DNA of 64,000 bases from Monomorium pharaonis (Eukaryota > Arthropoda > Insecta > Hymenoptera > Formicidae). The position numbers and the translations under genes are program-made. The number at the start of each line of letters is the position of its first letter. The stretch's first letter is position 1. The notes below the pieces were generated by a model that searched no databases, was not told where the DNA came from, and saw only the letters and a list, made by a program, of their open reading frames with translations. Below, one piece after another: positions 11,007 through 20,233 of this stretch. The stretch covers positions 13,311,197 through 13,375,196 of the forward strand of contig NC_050476.1 in the NCBI RefSeq assembly GCF_013373865.1. The letters run 5' to 3'.

Positions 11007-14000
11007 TACAAATCGGTGCCGGTGTTGGGCAAACTATTAACGTCAACGACGAGGAGGCTACCTTGAGTGGCAATGAAACAGAGGAGGAGGAGGAGGAAGA
11101 AAATTATGCTGAGCAAGCGCAACATCGGCAACAAGAACAGCAGCAACAACATCGTCGACAAACGCAGAATAGTGAACTTAAGTATATAGTACTAAGAGCG
11201 GAAAATTCTCGACGCTTTAAAAATTTTAGGACGCTTGGGAGGGAAGCGTCATTTTCAATACGGCCGATTCCTGATGGCGCGAATGCCATACAATGGATAG
11301 AAAACGCGTTCCGTGAGTTACACGCCTACATTTTACGCTCGAGCGCTCCGTCCGATTACGTCGGATTAACTTTTTATTCGGCGGAGCTAACGCATGGACC
11401 GGCCGGCTTATCATTCCGTCCGGCGCGAGACTTAACTCCCGAGGACATTTGGCACCTCGTGAGTTCAGTAGCGCAAAGTGCCGGCGGAATGGATGTGGTG
11501 CAAAATTTTTTGGTAAGCGTCTTCAACGTCGCAATTCCGTTAGGTCGCGGACGCTCATCAAATAAATTATCACGCGAAGACGTCTCGAAGCGTTCAATTT
11601 TACAAATTAATAACAGCGATAATTTGTGTCTCCCTCGCGCTTTGGTGGTATCACGGATACATAGTCAGCGGGGAAACGTGCGCGAGGGAGAATTACATAG
11701 AACGTGGAACCAAGTTAGATGTCGGACATCTGCATTACAGCGCGAATTAGCGTTAGAATTAGTGCGTAACGCAGGTGTCGTAATCCCAGAAGAGGGATGC
11801 GGAATTCCACAAATTGAACGCTTCCAACGGTTTCTCCTACCCGAAAATATTGCAATATTAGTTTATAACTTTAGTACTTTCGGGCGTGGTGAGAAACCGT
11901 TGTACGACGGCTCCGCGTTACTAGGATCGTTAGGACGCGAACCCTCGTATTGTCTTAACATCATGTACTATGAGCGTTCGCGTCACTACAATCCGATTTT
12001 AAATTTAAAAGCCGCAGCCGGTTCACGCGGAGGGTACTGTGTCGCGTGTAACGTAGGCTATCGTCCAAATAAGGGGCACCGTTGCGCGAAAAAATGTCCG
12101 CGGTGTTACGCAGCGTCGCATTGTGAAAATTACGATGCGATGCTCGTCAGATGCGGGAAATGTAAACGCAGCTTTTTCGGGCAAGCGTGTTATAATCGAC
12201 ATCGCGAAGTCAACTCATATGAAAGCAAATCGCACGCATCCGTTGTGATTATGTTAAAGGTGCGACGGATGTGGGCGATTGTCAAATCGGGAACGGAACA
12301 ACATGGAACCCCGTTGCGTCCGCGTAGCGGAAACATCCCTCAAGCATCGGCCACATGATAGCTGTGGGGGTACAAGAATCGCTATTCACGATGGGGTGAA
12401 CCCGGAGATAACCCGCGTTAGCGCTAGCCCGAACAGTCCGTACAGCCAAATCGACGAGACGTATTCAAGACATGCCCGTCCGTAATCATAGTTAGCAACC
12501 TCTTCGCGCCAAAACCGGATCGAAGATCCTGGCGAGGACAGAGTACGGGTAAACGGGTAGACGGTTGTGGCTAACAAAGATACGACTAATTGACGAACTC
12601 CCGTAGGCAAGGGTCTCGTCGCGTTTGTGTTTTATTACTTTGAAACACTCAAGACGAGCTGCTATAAAAAACAAGGGTAGGCAGACTCCTATCATTTCCG
12701 TACCAACTCTCTGCGTCGCGCATCAAGTTTGCGAAGTCATGCTCCGCGCTAGAGGAAGACGCGAACGCGCTGCTTGTTGGGGATACTACGCGAAGTTGGT
12801 TTCGAGATAACCTGTGAAACAATCGTTGAATTTCGTAACTCTCGATCGACGAAATGTTTCAAAAAGATCATCTGTATCGCGCATAACGCAAAAGCATTTG
12901 ACGCACAATTCATATTAAAATATTTAGTAGAAAAGACGGAAATGACAGAAAAACCCGAGTTAATTTTGAACGGGACAAAAATAATCGCGATAACGCTTGG
13001 GCATGTTAACTTTATAGACAGCGTAAATTACATGCCCATGCGTTTATCCGAATTACCCAAGGCTTTCGGGCTGAGGGATACGTCGGATAAAGGTGTATTT
13101 CCTCATCTTTTCAATACGATCGAAAACCAGACGTATGTCGGACCTTTACCGACATTCGATATTTTTGTCCCGATCAAATGAAATCGGAAGAACGCGAACA
13201 ATTTTTAGCTTGGCACTCAAAGTTGTCTAACGAAGGTTACATCTTTGATTTCCAACGCGAAATTGTTCGCTACTGCCGTAACGACGTCGTCATTCTTCGG
13301 CGCGCGTGTATGGAATTCAGAAAAATTTTTCTGGAGCGCGGTGACGTGTGTCCCTTCGAGGAATGCACGACTATCGCATCAACGTGTATGAAAGTTTTTC
13401 GTAAAAACTATCTACGCAGTGATGAAATAGGCGTGATTCCGTCGAAGGGATACAGAAATGCAGACAAGCAATCGCAGAAAGCTCTGCGCTGGCTTGTGTG
13501 GATGGAGCGCGAGCTCGGTCATCCGGTCATTCACGCGGGCCGAGGACGCGAGCACGTAATTGCAGGCGCGACTGTTGACGGATATTACGAGACGGAGACT
13601 GCTAACGAGACACGACGTTACGTTTTACAATTCCACGGTTGTTTTTGGCACGGGTGCCCAAGTTGCTTTCGCGTTAATCGTGATCGTACACTTTTATCCG
13701 CGAATCCCGAAGACACCATCGACACGCGTTACGAGCGAACTCTCGCGCGGACATGGCGTCTTCAAAGACTAGGATATCGCGTGACCGAAAAGTGGGAGTG
13801 CGACTTTGATCGAGAGGTGCGAGAAAATCGGGAAATGCATACTTATTTCGAAAATCACGCGTTATTGAAACTCGCACCTCTCAATCCACGCGAGGCGGAC
13901 GTACCGAGAACATCGCGACCCACTACGAAGTTAAGGGTACAGAGAAAATACGTTACGTCGACGTATGTTCTTTGTACCCTTACGTATTGAAAACTGGTGC

Positions 14001-15306
14001 TTTCCCGATTGGTCATCCCGATATTTACATTGGTGAAGAATGCGGTAGATTAATCGGGACAGCACCGAATTTTAATTTTGATAACGTAGAGGGTCTTGTC
14101 CGCTGTAAAGTACTCCCACCGCGCGATCTATATCATCCGGTGCTCCCCTATCGCGTTAACGGGAAATTAATATTCGGACTATGCCGTAGTTGCTGCGAAA
14201 CCTTCTCGACGTTACCCTGCACTCACGATTCTCCCTCCGATCGTGAATTCGAGGGTACATGGGTGTCCTGCGAATTGCGCAAGGCTGTCGAGAAGGGTTA
14301 TTTCGTGACAGAAGTGAGCGAAATTTGGCAATATAATGTCACGAGGTACGACCCCGGTACTCGGCAGGGTGGCTTGTTTGCCGAATACATAAATACTTTC
14401 CTGCAATTAAAGCAAGAAGCCAGCGGGTGGCCGAGCGAATGCCAGGACAACGAGGCTAAAGAACGTTACCTTCGGGAGTACGAGAAAACCGAAGGTATCG
14501 TTCTTGAAAAAAATAATATTGCACGAAATTCTGGCCTTCGTTCGGTCGCTAAGCTGTGCTTAAATTCCTTTTGGGGAAAATTCGGTCAACGAGCTAATCT
14601 GCCTAAGACCGAGATCGTGAAAACGTTTCATCATTTTGCCACTTTGCTCACGAGTCCTGAACACGAAATAACCGGTATATTACCCGTCAACGACGAGGTA
14701 ATGTACGTTTCGTGGCGGCTACGCGAGGAAGCGGTCGTAGCCTCGCCGATAACAAATGTCGTTATCGCTGCCTATACGACGGCACAGGCGAGGCTTGTAT
14801 TATATAGTTATTTAGAAAAATTAGATAAAAGAGCCTTATATTGCGATACAGACTCGTGTATTTACTTAAGTTCTGGTGTTCCGAACGAGTACGAACCGCG
14901 TACGGGTAACTTTTTAGGTGACATGACGGACGAACTCGAAAGCTATGGCAGCGGTAGCTTTATCGAATCGTTCGTATCAGGAGGACCGAAATTTTATGCG
15001 TATGTGGTTCGTACGCCGCAAGGAAACACCCACGAGGTCTGTAAAGTAAAGGGTATAACGTTAAATTACAATAATTCTAAGCTCTTAAATTTCCGTACTA
15101 TAAGCAACTTAATATCGGGGATAGAAGAAGAAGAGGAAGAAGAGACAACGGGAAGGGATGGCGTGGTAAAACTGCATTTTAGTGCAATTCGGCGTACAGC
15201 GTTTCACGAAATCGTGACACGAACCGAGAAAAAATCCTGTGCGCCGGTATTGCTAAAACGCAGATTTATCGATAAGCGCTATTCGTTCCCGTATGGATTT
15301 TGTTAA
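11007..15306 (+). pseudogene. Decayed protein-primed family B DNA polymerase of polinton A
   Basis: Domains in order: acidic leader; an N-terminal Cys-His domain (DNLC, Cys codon 11627-11629; SRHYNPILNL, His codon 11984-11986); a Cys-rich zinc-binding region (about 12040-12200); a 3'-5' exonuclease region with AHNAKAFDAQF (about 12880-12915) and YCRNDVVIL; a Vsr-like endonuclease insertion (VDGYYE, HGCFWHGC, EKWECDF, 13572-13810); and the polymerase with motif A DVCSLYPY, motif B LNSFWGKFG and motif C YCDTDS (about 14838). The polymerase would replicate the element by protein priming. The reading frame changes several times between 12240 and 12790 and again near 13150 and 13900. There is an in-frame TAG at 12678 in the exonuclease I segment, and the expected catalytic Asp of FYDFET-type motif is Tyr (codon 12636-12638). 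The copy therefore cannot encode an active enzyme. An acidic insertion (GIEEEEEEET) lies near the C-terminus. Confidence 0.85.
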
Positions 15307-15784
15307 CTGTAAATATAATTTCTTTCTTCTTCTTCTTCTTCTATTTTTTGTTTTAATTTTTAAAATGTAAGATATCCGAGAATTTTCCGCTCATTAGTGT
15401 ATAAGAAATCTTGTAAATTTTTGTAAAGTTTTTATAAGAAAATTGTACAAAAAATATCTTTTGTAAAATTTGAGAAAAATGTAAATATTGTAAATAAATA
15501 TATTTTTGTAAAATTTTTCTAACAAGTATGTAAATAGTGTAAATAAGTTTTTGTAAAAGTGTACAATGTTAGATTTTAAGTATTTTTGTATAATAAAAAT
15601 TTTATATTTGTACATAAAAATGTTCATTTGTTATAAAATAAAAAAAGTTGAAATTAAAACATTTCTAATTTTTCATTTTAGTTAAATTTTAGAAAAAGAA
15701 AAAAGTTTTACTTGAAAACAAAAATTTCGTACCTTTATCTCCCGTTCCTTTTTAGCGTCATCGTCAATCAGATTGTTAGCCACG
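15307..15784. other. AT-rich spacer after the polymerase
   Basis: Low-complexity DNA with recurring TTTTGTAAA and GTAAATA units between the polymerase and the structural gene block. A minus-strand frame covering 15900-15740 (MLAETKAPRPTK...) ends beside a splice-donor-like AAAG/GTACGA, but no partner exon was found. Confidence 0.4.
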
Positions 15785-15924
15785 ATGCCGCTCACGTGTA
15801 AGAACTTTAGCGTCGTTAAGCTTATGTACGTACGCACTGCACCGCGGCCCGAATCAGCTAATTTCGTCGGGCGCGGTGCCTTTGTTTCGGCTAGCATACG
15901 CGGGGGTACGCTGACACGAGCGTG

Positions 15925-15925
<1 letters not shown>

Positions 15926-15980
<55 letters not shown>
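15926..15980. repeat. CCG trinucleotide repeat
   Basis: About 18 copies of CCG/CGC followed by CCCCCGCG. It is a striking GC island in otherwise AT-rich DNA. Read on the plus strand it would give a poly-Arg tail to a short frame starting at the ATG at 15785; I do not call that a gene. Confidence 0.8.
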
Positions 15981-16123
15981 CCCCGCGCTGATGAAATTAT
16001 CTCTAACTTTAAAAAATTTAATTTAATTTACTTGTTTCAAAAAAAGCAAAAATTATTATTCCTACATTTCATTTTTCTTCTTTTTAAAGTCACGTAAGAA
16101 AATCAAACCGCTCATTACGCGAA

Positions 16124-16840
16124 ATGGACGTGCGCTGGAAACATCCTTGGACATCGATCGTTTGTGGACCCACTGGCTGTGGGAAAACGATTTTTGTGAA
16201 AACTTTTCTCCGGTATTTGTCGCACATGTCCGACGTACGTTTCGAACGAGTTTTGTTTTATTACGCGGAGTGGCAAGAGGCTTATCGTCAATTACAATAC
16301 GATGCGAGTGTAAAAGAAGAAGAGAACACGCTAAACAACGTTGCAGCGAGGAAGAAAAATGTAATCGAATTTCGCGAGGGATTACCACGCCCGGAGGATT
16401 ACTCGAACGATCCGCTTATCCCGAAACTGATCATAATCGACGATCTTATGAGAGAATCGTCGTCGAGTGACGTGATCGTGGATCTTTTTACCAAAGGCAG
16501 TCATCACAAAAATCTCAGCGTCATTCTTATCTCGCAAAATCTCTTCCATCAGGGACGCGGACAACGCGACATATCTCTCAACGCTAATTACATCGTGGTT
16601 TTCAAAAACCCTCGCGATCGCGCGCAAATTCGACATTTAGCACGACAGGTTTATCCCGACGATCCAAAATTTGTTGAAGAGGCATACTACGACGCCACGT
16701 CAAAACTACATGGATATTTGTTGTTCGACTTGAAACAATCGACTCCTGACAGTTATCGATTCCGGACGTGTATCTTTCCCAACGATACGCGACAATACGT
16801 ATACGTATCGCGTAGAACGTTTTCCAACGGAAGCGTATAA
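16124..16840 (+). CDS. A32/FtsK-HerA-type DNA packaging ATPase (polinton A)
   Basis: A 238-residue protein of the P-loop ATPase family that pumps element or viral DNA into a capsid. Walker A is GPTGCGKT at residues 15-22, immediately after a short N-terminus (MDVRWKHPWTSIV). Walker B is KLIIIDDL at about 101-108. A conserved VILISQNLFHQ stretch follows, typical of the sensor/arginine-finger side of this family. The length is normal for polinton ATPases. The start is the first ATG, and no upstream in-frame Met competes. It opens the plus-strand structural block. Its stop codon lies inside the TATAAAAA box of the next gene. The frame is intact, so decay has not reached it. Confidence 0.92.
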   Translation: MDVRWKHPWTSIVCGPTGCGKTIFVKTFLRYLSHMSDVRFERVLFYYAEWQEAYRQLQYDASVKEEENTLNNVAARKKNVIEFREGLPRPEDYSNDPLIPKLIIIDDLMRESSSSDVIVDLFTKGSHHKNLSVILISQNLFHQGRGQRDISLNANYIVVFKNPRDRAQIRHLARQVYPDDPKFVEEAYYDATSKLHGYLLFDLKQSTPDSYRFRTCIFPNDTRQYVYVSRRTFSNGSV

Positions 16841-16873
16841 AAACCGCGTAACGGTGCTGGCGCGAGTCAGTCG
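16836..16873 (+). promoter_or_regulatory. TATA plus TCAGT promoter for the gene at 16897
   Basis: TATAAAAA begins at 16836 and an arthropod-type initiator TCAGT has its A at 16869, 33 bases after the first T of the TATA. The ATG follows 28 bases later. The TATA box overlaps the ATPase stop codon. Confidence 0.65.
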
Positions 16874-16896
16874 CGTAACTCACACGCACGCACGCG

Positions 16897-17274
16897 ATGA
16901 AGGAGAAACGTAACGATTGTACAGATAGTGCAGCGAAAATTGCCAGACGTTCGATCGGAAAGAGAAACGTCTGTCTTCTCGAGGCCGTGTGTCATCTGAA
17001 CAAAAACCAACGGGCAGCTTTTCTTCGAACCGCGGACGAAAAATTTATTCACTGTATCCACGAATGCGTTTTTAATACTCTCAACGGTAACGTCCCACTC
17101 GAACAACGCGAAAAAGAACGACTGTCGAAGTATAAAACGACCCTACGACGTATCGCAAAAAAACGCGGTAACTGGAAGTCTAAAAGAAAGCTATTGTTAC
17201 AACGAGGAGGATTTTTACCCTATATTATCGTCCCCATATTATCAGCTTTATTATCTCATTTTATCGGAGGGTAA
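16897..17274 (+). CDS. Small basic protein with hydrophobic Gly-Gly tail (polinton A)
   Basis: 125 residues. The N-terminal two-thirds is basic and helical with three Cys (VCLLEAVCHLNK and IHECVF). A Lys/Arg cluster KKRGNWKSKRK comes next. The C-terminus is a hydrophobic stretch LLLQRGGFLPYIIVPILSAL followed by LSHFIGG. The tail could insert into a membrane or behave like a small adenoviral core or lytic peptide. I do not recognise a named family. Its own TATA/TCAGT promoter and its place between ATPase and integrase suggest a late virion component; this is inference. Confidence 0.7.
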   Translation: MKEKRNDCTDSAAKIARRSIGKRNVCLLEAVCHLNKNQRAAFLRTADEKFIHCIHECVFNTLNGNVPLEQREKERLSKYKTTLRRIAKKRGNWKSKRKLLLQRGGFLPYIIVPILSALLSHFIGG

Positions 17275-17286
17275 AATCACAGAGCG

Positions 17287-18219
17287 ATGGAAAGAGCCAA
17301 AAAAATGGTCTTGATTTCTACGGAAAATCTCGAGAGAATGCAACGACAACAGCAACAGCAACTGCCAGTGGAACCAATGGAGAATTCGCTGTCGCAAAGT
17401 TCAGGAAATATCACCGGAGATAATAATTCTGTACGAACCCCTGGAACTCCGTTGACTCGGCTCGATGCGGAGATGAGTCGCGTGCTTAATTCGTCTTGGC
17501 CACGCAACATGGATGAAAGATGGAAAATGTACAAGGAGGCACTTTGGCGGTATCTTCATCTTATTCGAGTAGCGCGCAAGCGAAAAGCCGTTCGGAGTGC
17601 GGACGAAACCACTAGCAACGATACGCGAGCTGAAGAAGGAGACGCTGACGACAACGACGACGACAATGACTACGACGACGACGACGACGACGATTCAACG
17701 ATCGTATTTCACGAAACTTCGTCAATTTCCGGCAAACACCCTCGGACTAGTGACATAGATACTGTAAAGGAAAAAACCCGAAAAATAATTCGTAATATTC
17801 ATGAGTTAAAAAGTGTCGAAAAAATATTGGAAACGGTCCCGTAAACTTATCGCTCACAAGCTCGTATGCTAATGCGTCATTTGCAAGACGAAGCGGTACC
17901 CGACAGATTAAATTGGGACGAGAAGGGTATCGTGACTATAGACGGCAACGTCGTGAAAGATTCCGATATAACCGAACTGATAAACGACGCGGTGCGTGAA
18001 AGAAAAACCGTGAAAGCAACGGGAAGAGATCAATTCGCCCGATTACTGCGTAGCTTAAATACACGTACGGCACTGGTGGGAAATAAAAAATTATTAAAGG
18101 CTGTCTACGGATCTTCAATAAACGCGAGACCTCAGTCTTTGGCGAGTTCCACGCCTAATATAACGCGTTCGCCTCCAAAAAGGCGCTTACTCAATTGGAG
18201 TACGGTGAAGAAACAATAA
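17287..18219 (+). pseudogene. Polinton-conserved protein interrupted by an in-frame stop
   Basis: One reading frame of 310 codons with a TAA at 17842-17844. Translation continues in the same frame to the stop at 18217-18219. The N-terminal half has MERAKKMVLI, a Gln run, a MDERWKMYKEALWRYL segment and an Asp-rich acidic tract. The C-terminal half has LNWDEKGIVTIDG followed by a helical ...ELINDAVRERK segment. That pattern recalls the C-terminal domain of the polinton B protein at 54146-55279 (NIIVDG...LYELIF). The function is unknown. If the TAA is real rather than a sequencing error, the protein is truncated to 185 residues. The next gene starts on the overlapping bases TAATG. Confidence 0.65.
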
Positions 18220-19307
18220 TGTCAGAACTTGAAAAAATCTATTACGATCCGACGCATTACGCGGAATATTCCGCTATAGATAATCTAACACATGCTGTTA
18301 AACCAGATTTTTCGCGTAACAAAGTCACGCGCTGGCTCCAATCACAAGACGCGTACACGCTACACAGACCTTTACGGCGAAAGTTTCCACGCTTGCATTA
18401 CAATGTAACAAATATCGACGAAGTGTGGGAAGCCGATTTGATCGAACTGCGGAATCTCAAAAGTTACAATGACGGATATTCTTATCTACTCGTGATTATC
18501 GATGTGCTCAGTAAATTTGTCTGGGTAGAGCCGTTGCGGGACAAAACGAGCAATAGCGTAATAAAAGCTTTTCAACGTGTACTCTCGAGAAGCGACGGAC
18601 GCTCACCCGTGTACCTGCAAACGGACAAAGGCAAAGAATTTGTCGCGCAAACAGCGCAAAAGTTTTTGAAAGAAAACGATATTCGTTTTCGAGTAACGCG
18701 TAATCCCGATATCAAGGCCGCGATCGTTGAACGTTTTAATAGGACGTTAAAGGAGAGAATATGGCGGTACTTTACGCATAAAAATACACGACGTTACATT
18801 GACGTTTTGCAAGATATCGTTCGTGCGTACAATCATACCCGTCACTCTTCCACCAAAATGCAACCGACGATCGTGACGAGAGAAAACGCACGAATCGCAC
18901 GTGAAAATATATTTCGTCGATGGAACGTTAAAAATAAAAGTCGTAAAGCTAAATACCGCGTTGGTGATCTCGTTCGCGTCAGTAGAGCAAAAGCTACCTT
19001 CGAGAAAGGATACGAGGCAGGTTGGAGCGAAGAGATATTTCGTATTCACCGTGTTCTCGAGTGGCGAAAACCTCGCGTATACGAACTGAGTGATTTAGCG
19101 GGTGAAGTCATAGACGGTATTTTTTATGAACAGGAATTAGCTCGAGTCGAGAAGAATTTGCGGGAGGACGAGTTTATCGTCGATCGAGTAATAAAAAGTA
19201 GAGGCTACGGTAAAAATAAACAGGTACTGGTCCACTGGCGTGGTTATCCCAGTAAGTTCGACAGTTGGATACCCGCTTCGAATTTAATCACTCTTCAAGA
19301 TGCGTGA
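18219..19307 (+). CDS. Retroviral-type (rve) integrase with chromodomain (polinton A)
   Basis: 362 residues from the ATG at 18219, which overlaps the previous stop by one base; the upstream extension has only a TTG. It is a DDE integrase with catalytic Asp73 (WEADLIEL), Asp136 (LQTDKGKEF) and Glu171 (AAIVERFNRTLKE), a DD35E-like spacing. An SH3-like DNA-binding region follows (YRVGDLVRVSRAKATFEKGY). At the C-terminus is a chromodomain (FIVDRVIKSRG, then VLVHWRGYP, then DSWIPASNL), which may steer insertion to modified chromatin. It would catalyse insertion with 6-bp target duplication, matching the AAGACT seen here. The frame is intact, and its 3' end overlaps the next gene by 8 bases. Confidence 0.94.
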   Translation: MSELEKIYYDPTHYAEYSAIDNLTHAVKPDFSRNKVTRWLQSQDAYTLHRPLRRKFPRLHYNVTNIDEVWEADLIELRNLKSYNDGYSYLLVIIDVLSKFVWVEPLRDKTSNSVIKAFQRVLSRSDGRSPVYLQTDKGKEFVAQTAQKFLKENDIRFRVTRNPDIKAAIVERFNRTLKERIWRYFTHKNTRRYIDVLQDIVRAYNHTRHSSTKMQPTIVTRENARIARENIFRRWNVKNKSRKAKYRVGDLVRVSRAKATFEKGYEAGWSEEIFRIHRVLEWRKPRVYELSDLAGEVIDGIFYEQELARVEKNLREDEFIVDRVIKSRGYGKNKQVLVHWRGYPSKFDSWIPASNLITLQDA

Positions 19308-20196
19308 GGACCAATTTTACATCGTTCTTCCGAGCAATAGCAGCACGCGTCATTTTCCGCATAATAAGACGTCATCTTTCACCACGCAATTACCACAGAC
19401 TTTATCTTTGCACGGCGAATGGGAAGTCGGGCTTAGTGAGATTCAATTTCCTAATACTTTCCTCCACATAAATCACGGGGAAAACACTCTCAAATTCGTC
19501 GATATCGATTCGAAGGACAAAGACAAGACAGACATTAAGTTAACATCGACTGAAGCTGTAATACCAAATGGTATTTACAAAGATATCAACGAACTTTATT
19601 CCACAATTAATTCCGCGTGTAAAAAGGCCGGCTCGCATTTTCATTTTGAAGCTCGTACAGAGGAAGGATTTAAAACTTTTATCAGTCTCACATGTGCAAA
19701 CAAATGTGGAAAAAATCATTATTTAAACGTTTCCGACAATCTTTTGAAAATAATCGGTTGCGGTCACATGCTGCTTTCCAAGAAAGGATATTTTTACACA
19801 GAGCTCACGGCATTGAAACCTAATTCCACAAAAGATTTCTATACAGCAAAATTTCTTATCATTAATAAACCTGATTTGGCTTTCTGGGGTAAAGAACCTC
19901 ATAGTCTGATACGAGGAATCCCCGATAAAATGTTTGTTTATTGTGATATTTGCGAACCTTACATAACCGGTGATGTCAAGTCTCCTCTTCTTCGAATAGT
20001 TCCGATACCATTGAACGCGTTTAATTACACGTACGGTGCGAATCAGACGTCATATTTTTCTCCTTCACATTACATACCTTTACGAAAAACGAATTTCCGC
20101 ACGATCGAAATAGATATAAAAGACGCACTTGGTAAAAGTATACCATTTCAATCCGGAACGTTAACGGTGACGTTACACTTTAGATGTTATCAGTAG
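19300..20196 (+). CDS. Minor capsid (penton-type) protein of polinton A
   Basis: 298 residues, starting MREDQFYIVLPSNSS on an ATG inside the last codons of the integrase. It has the features of the Polinton minor capsid protein: a short N-terminus, a FTTQLPQTLSLHGEWEVGL segment where the first strands of the jelly roll lie, LLRIVPIP in the middle, and a conserved C-terminal ...GTLTVTLHFR. By analogy it forms the pentameric vertex of the capsid. It lies between integrase and pVI-like protein, ahead of the major capsid gene. The frame is intact. Confidence 0.82.
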   Translation: MREDQFYIVLPSNSSTRHFPHNKTSSFTTQLPQTLSLHGEWEVGLSEIQFPNTFLHINHGENTLKFVDIDSKDKDKTDIKLTSTEAVIPNGIYKDINELYSTINSACKKAGSHFHFEARTEEGFKTFISLTCANKCGKNHYLNVSDNLLKIIGCGHMLLSKKGYFYTELTALKPNSTKDFYTAKFLIINKPDLAFWGKEPHSLIRGIPDKMFVYCDICEPYITGDVKSPLLRIVPIPLNAFNYTYGANQTSYFSPSHYIPLRKTNFRTIEIDIKDALGKSIPFQSGTLTVTLHFRCYQ

Positions 20197-20233
20197 CTTG
20201 AACGATAAAAGTAAAAATTAATAAGTCATTAAT

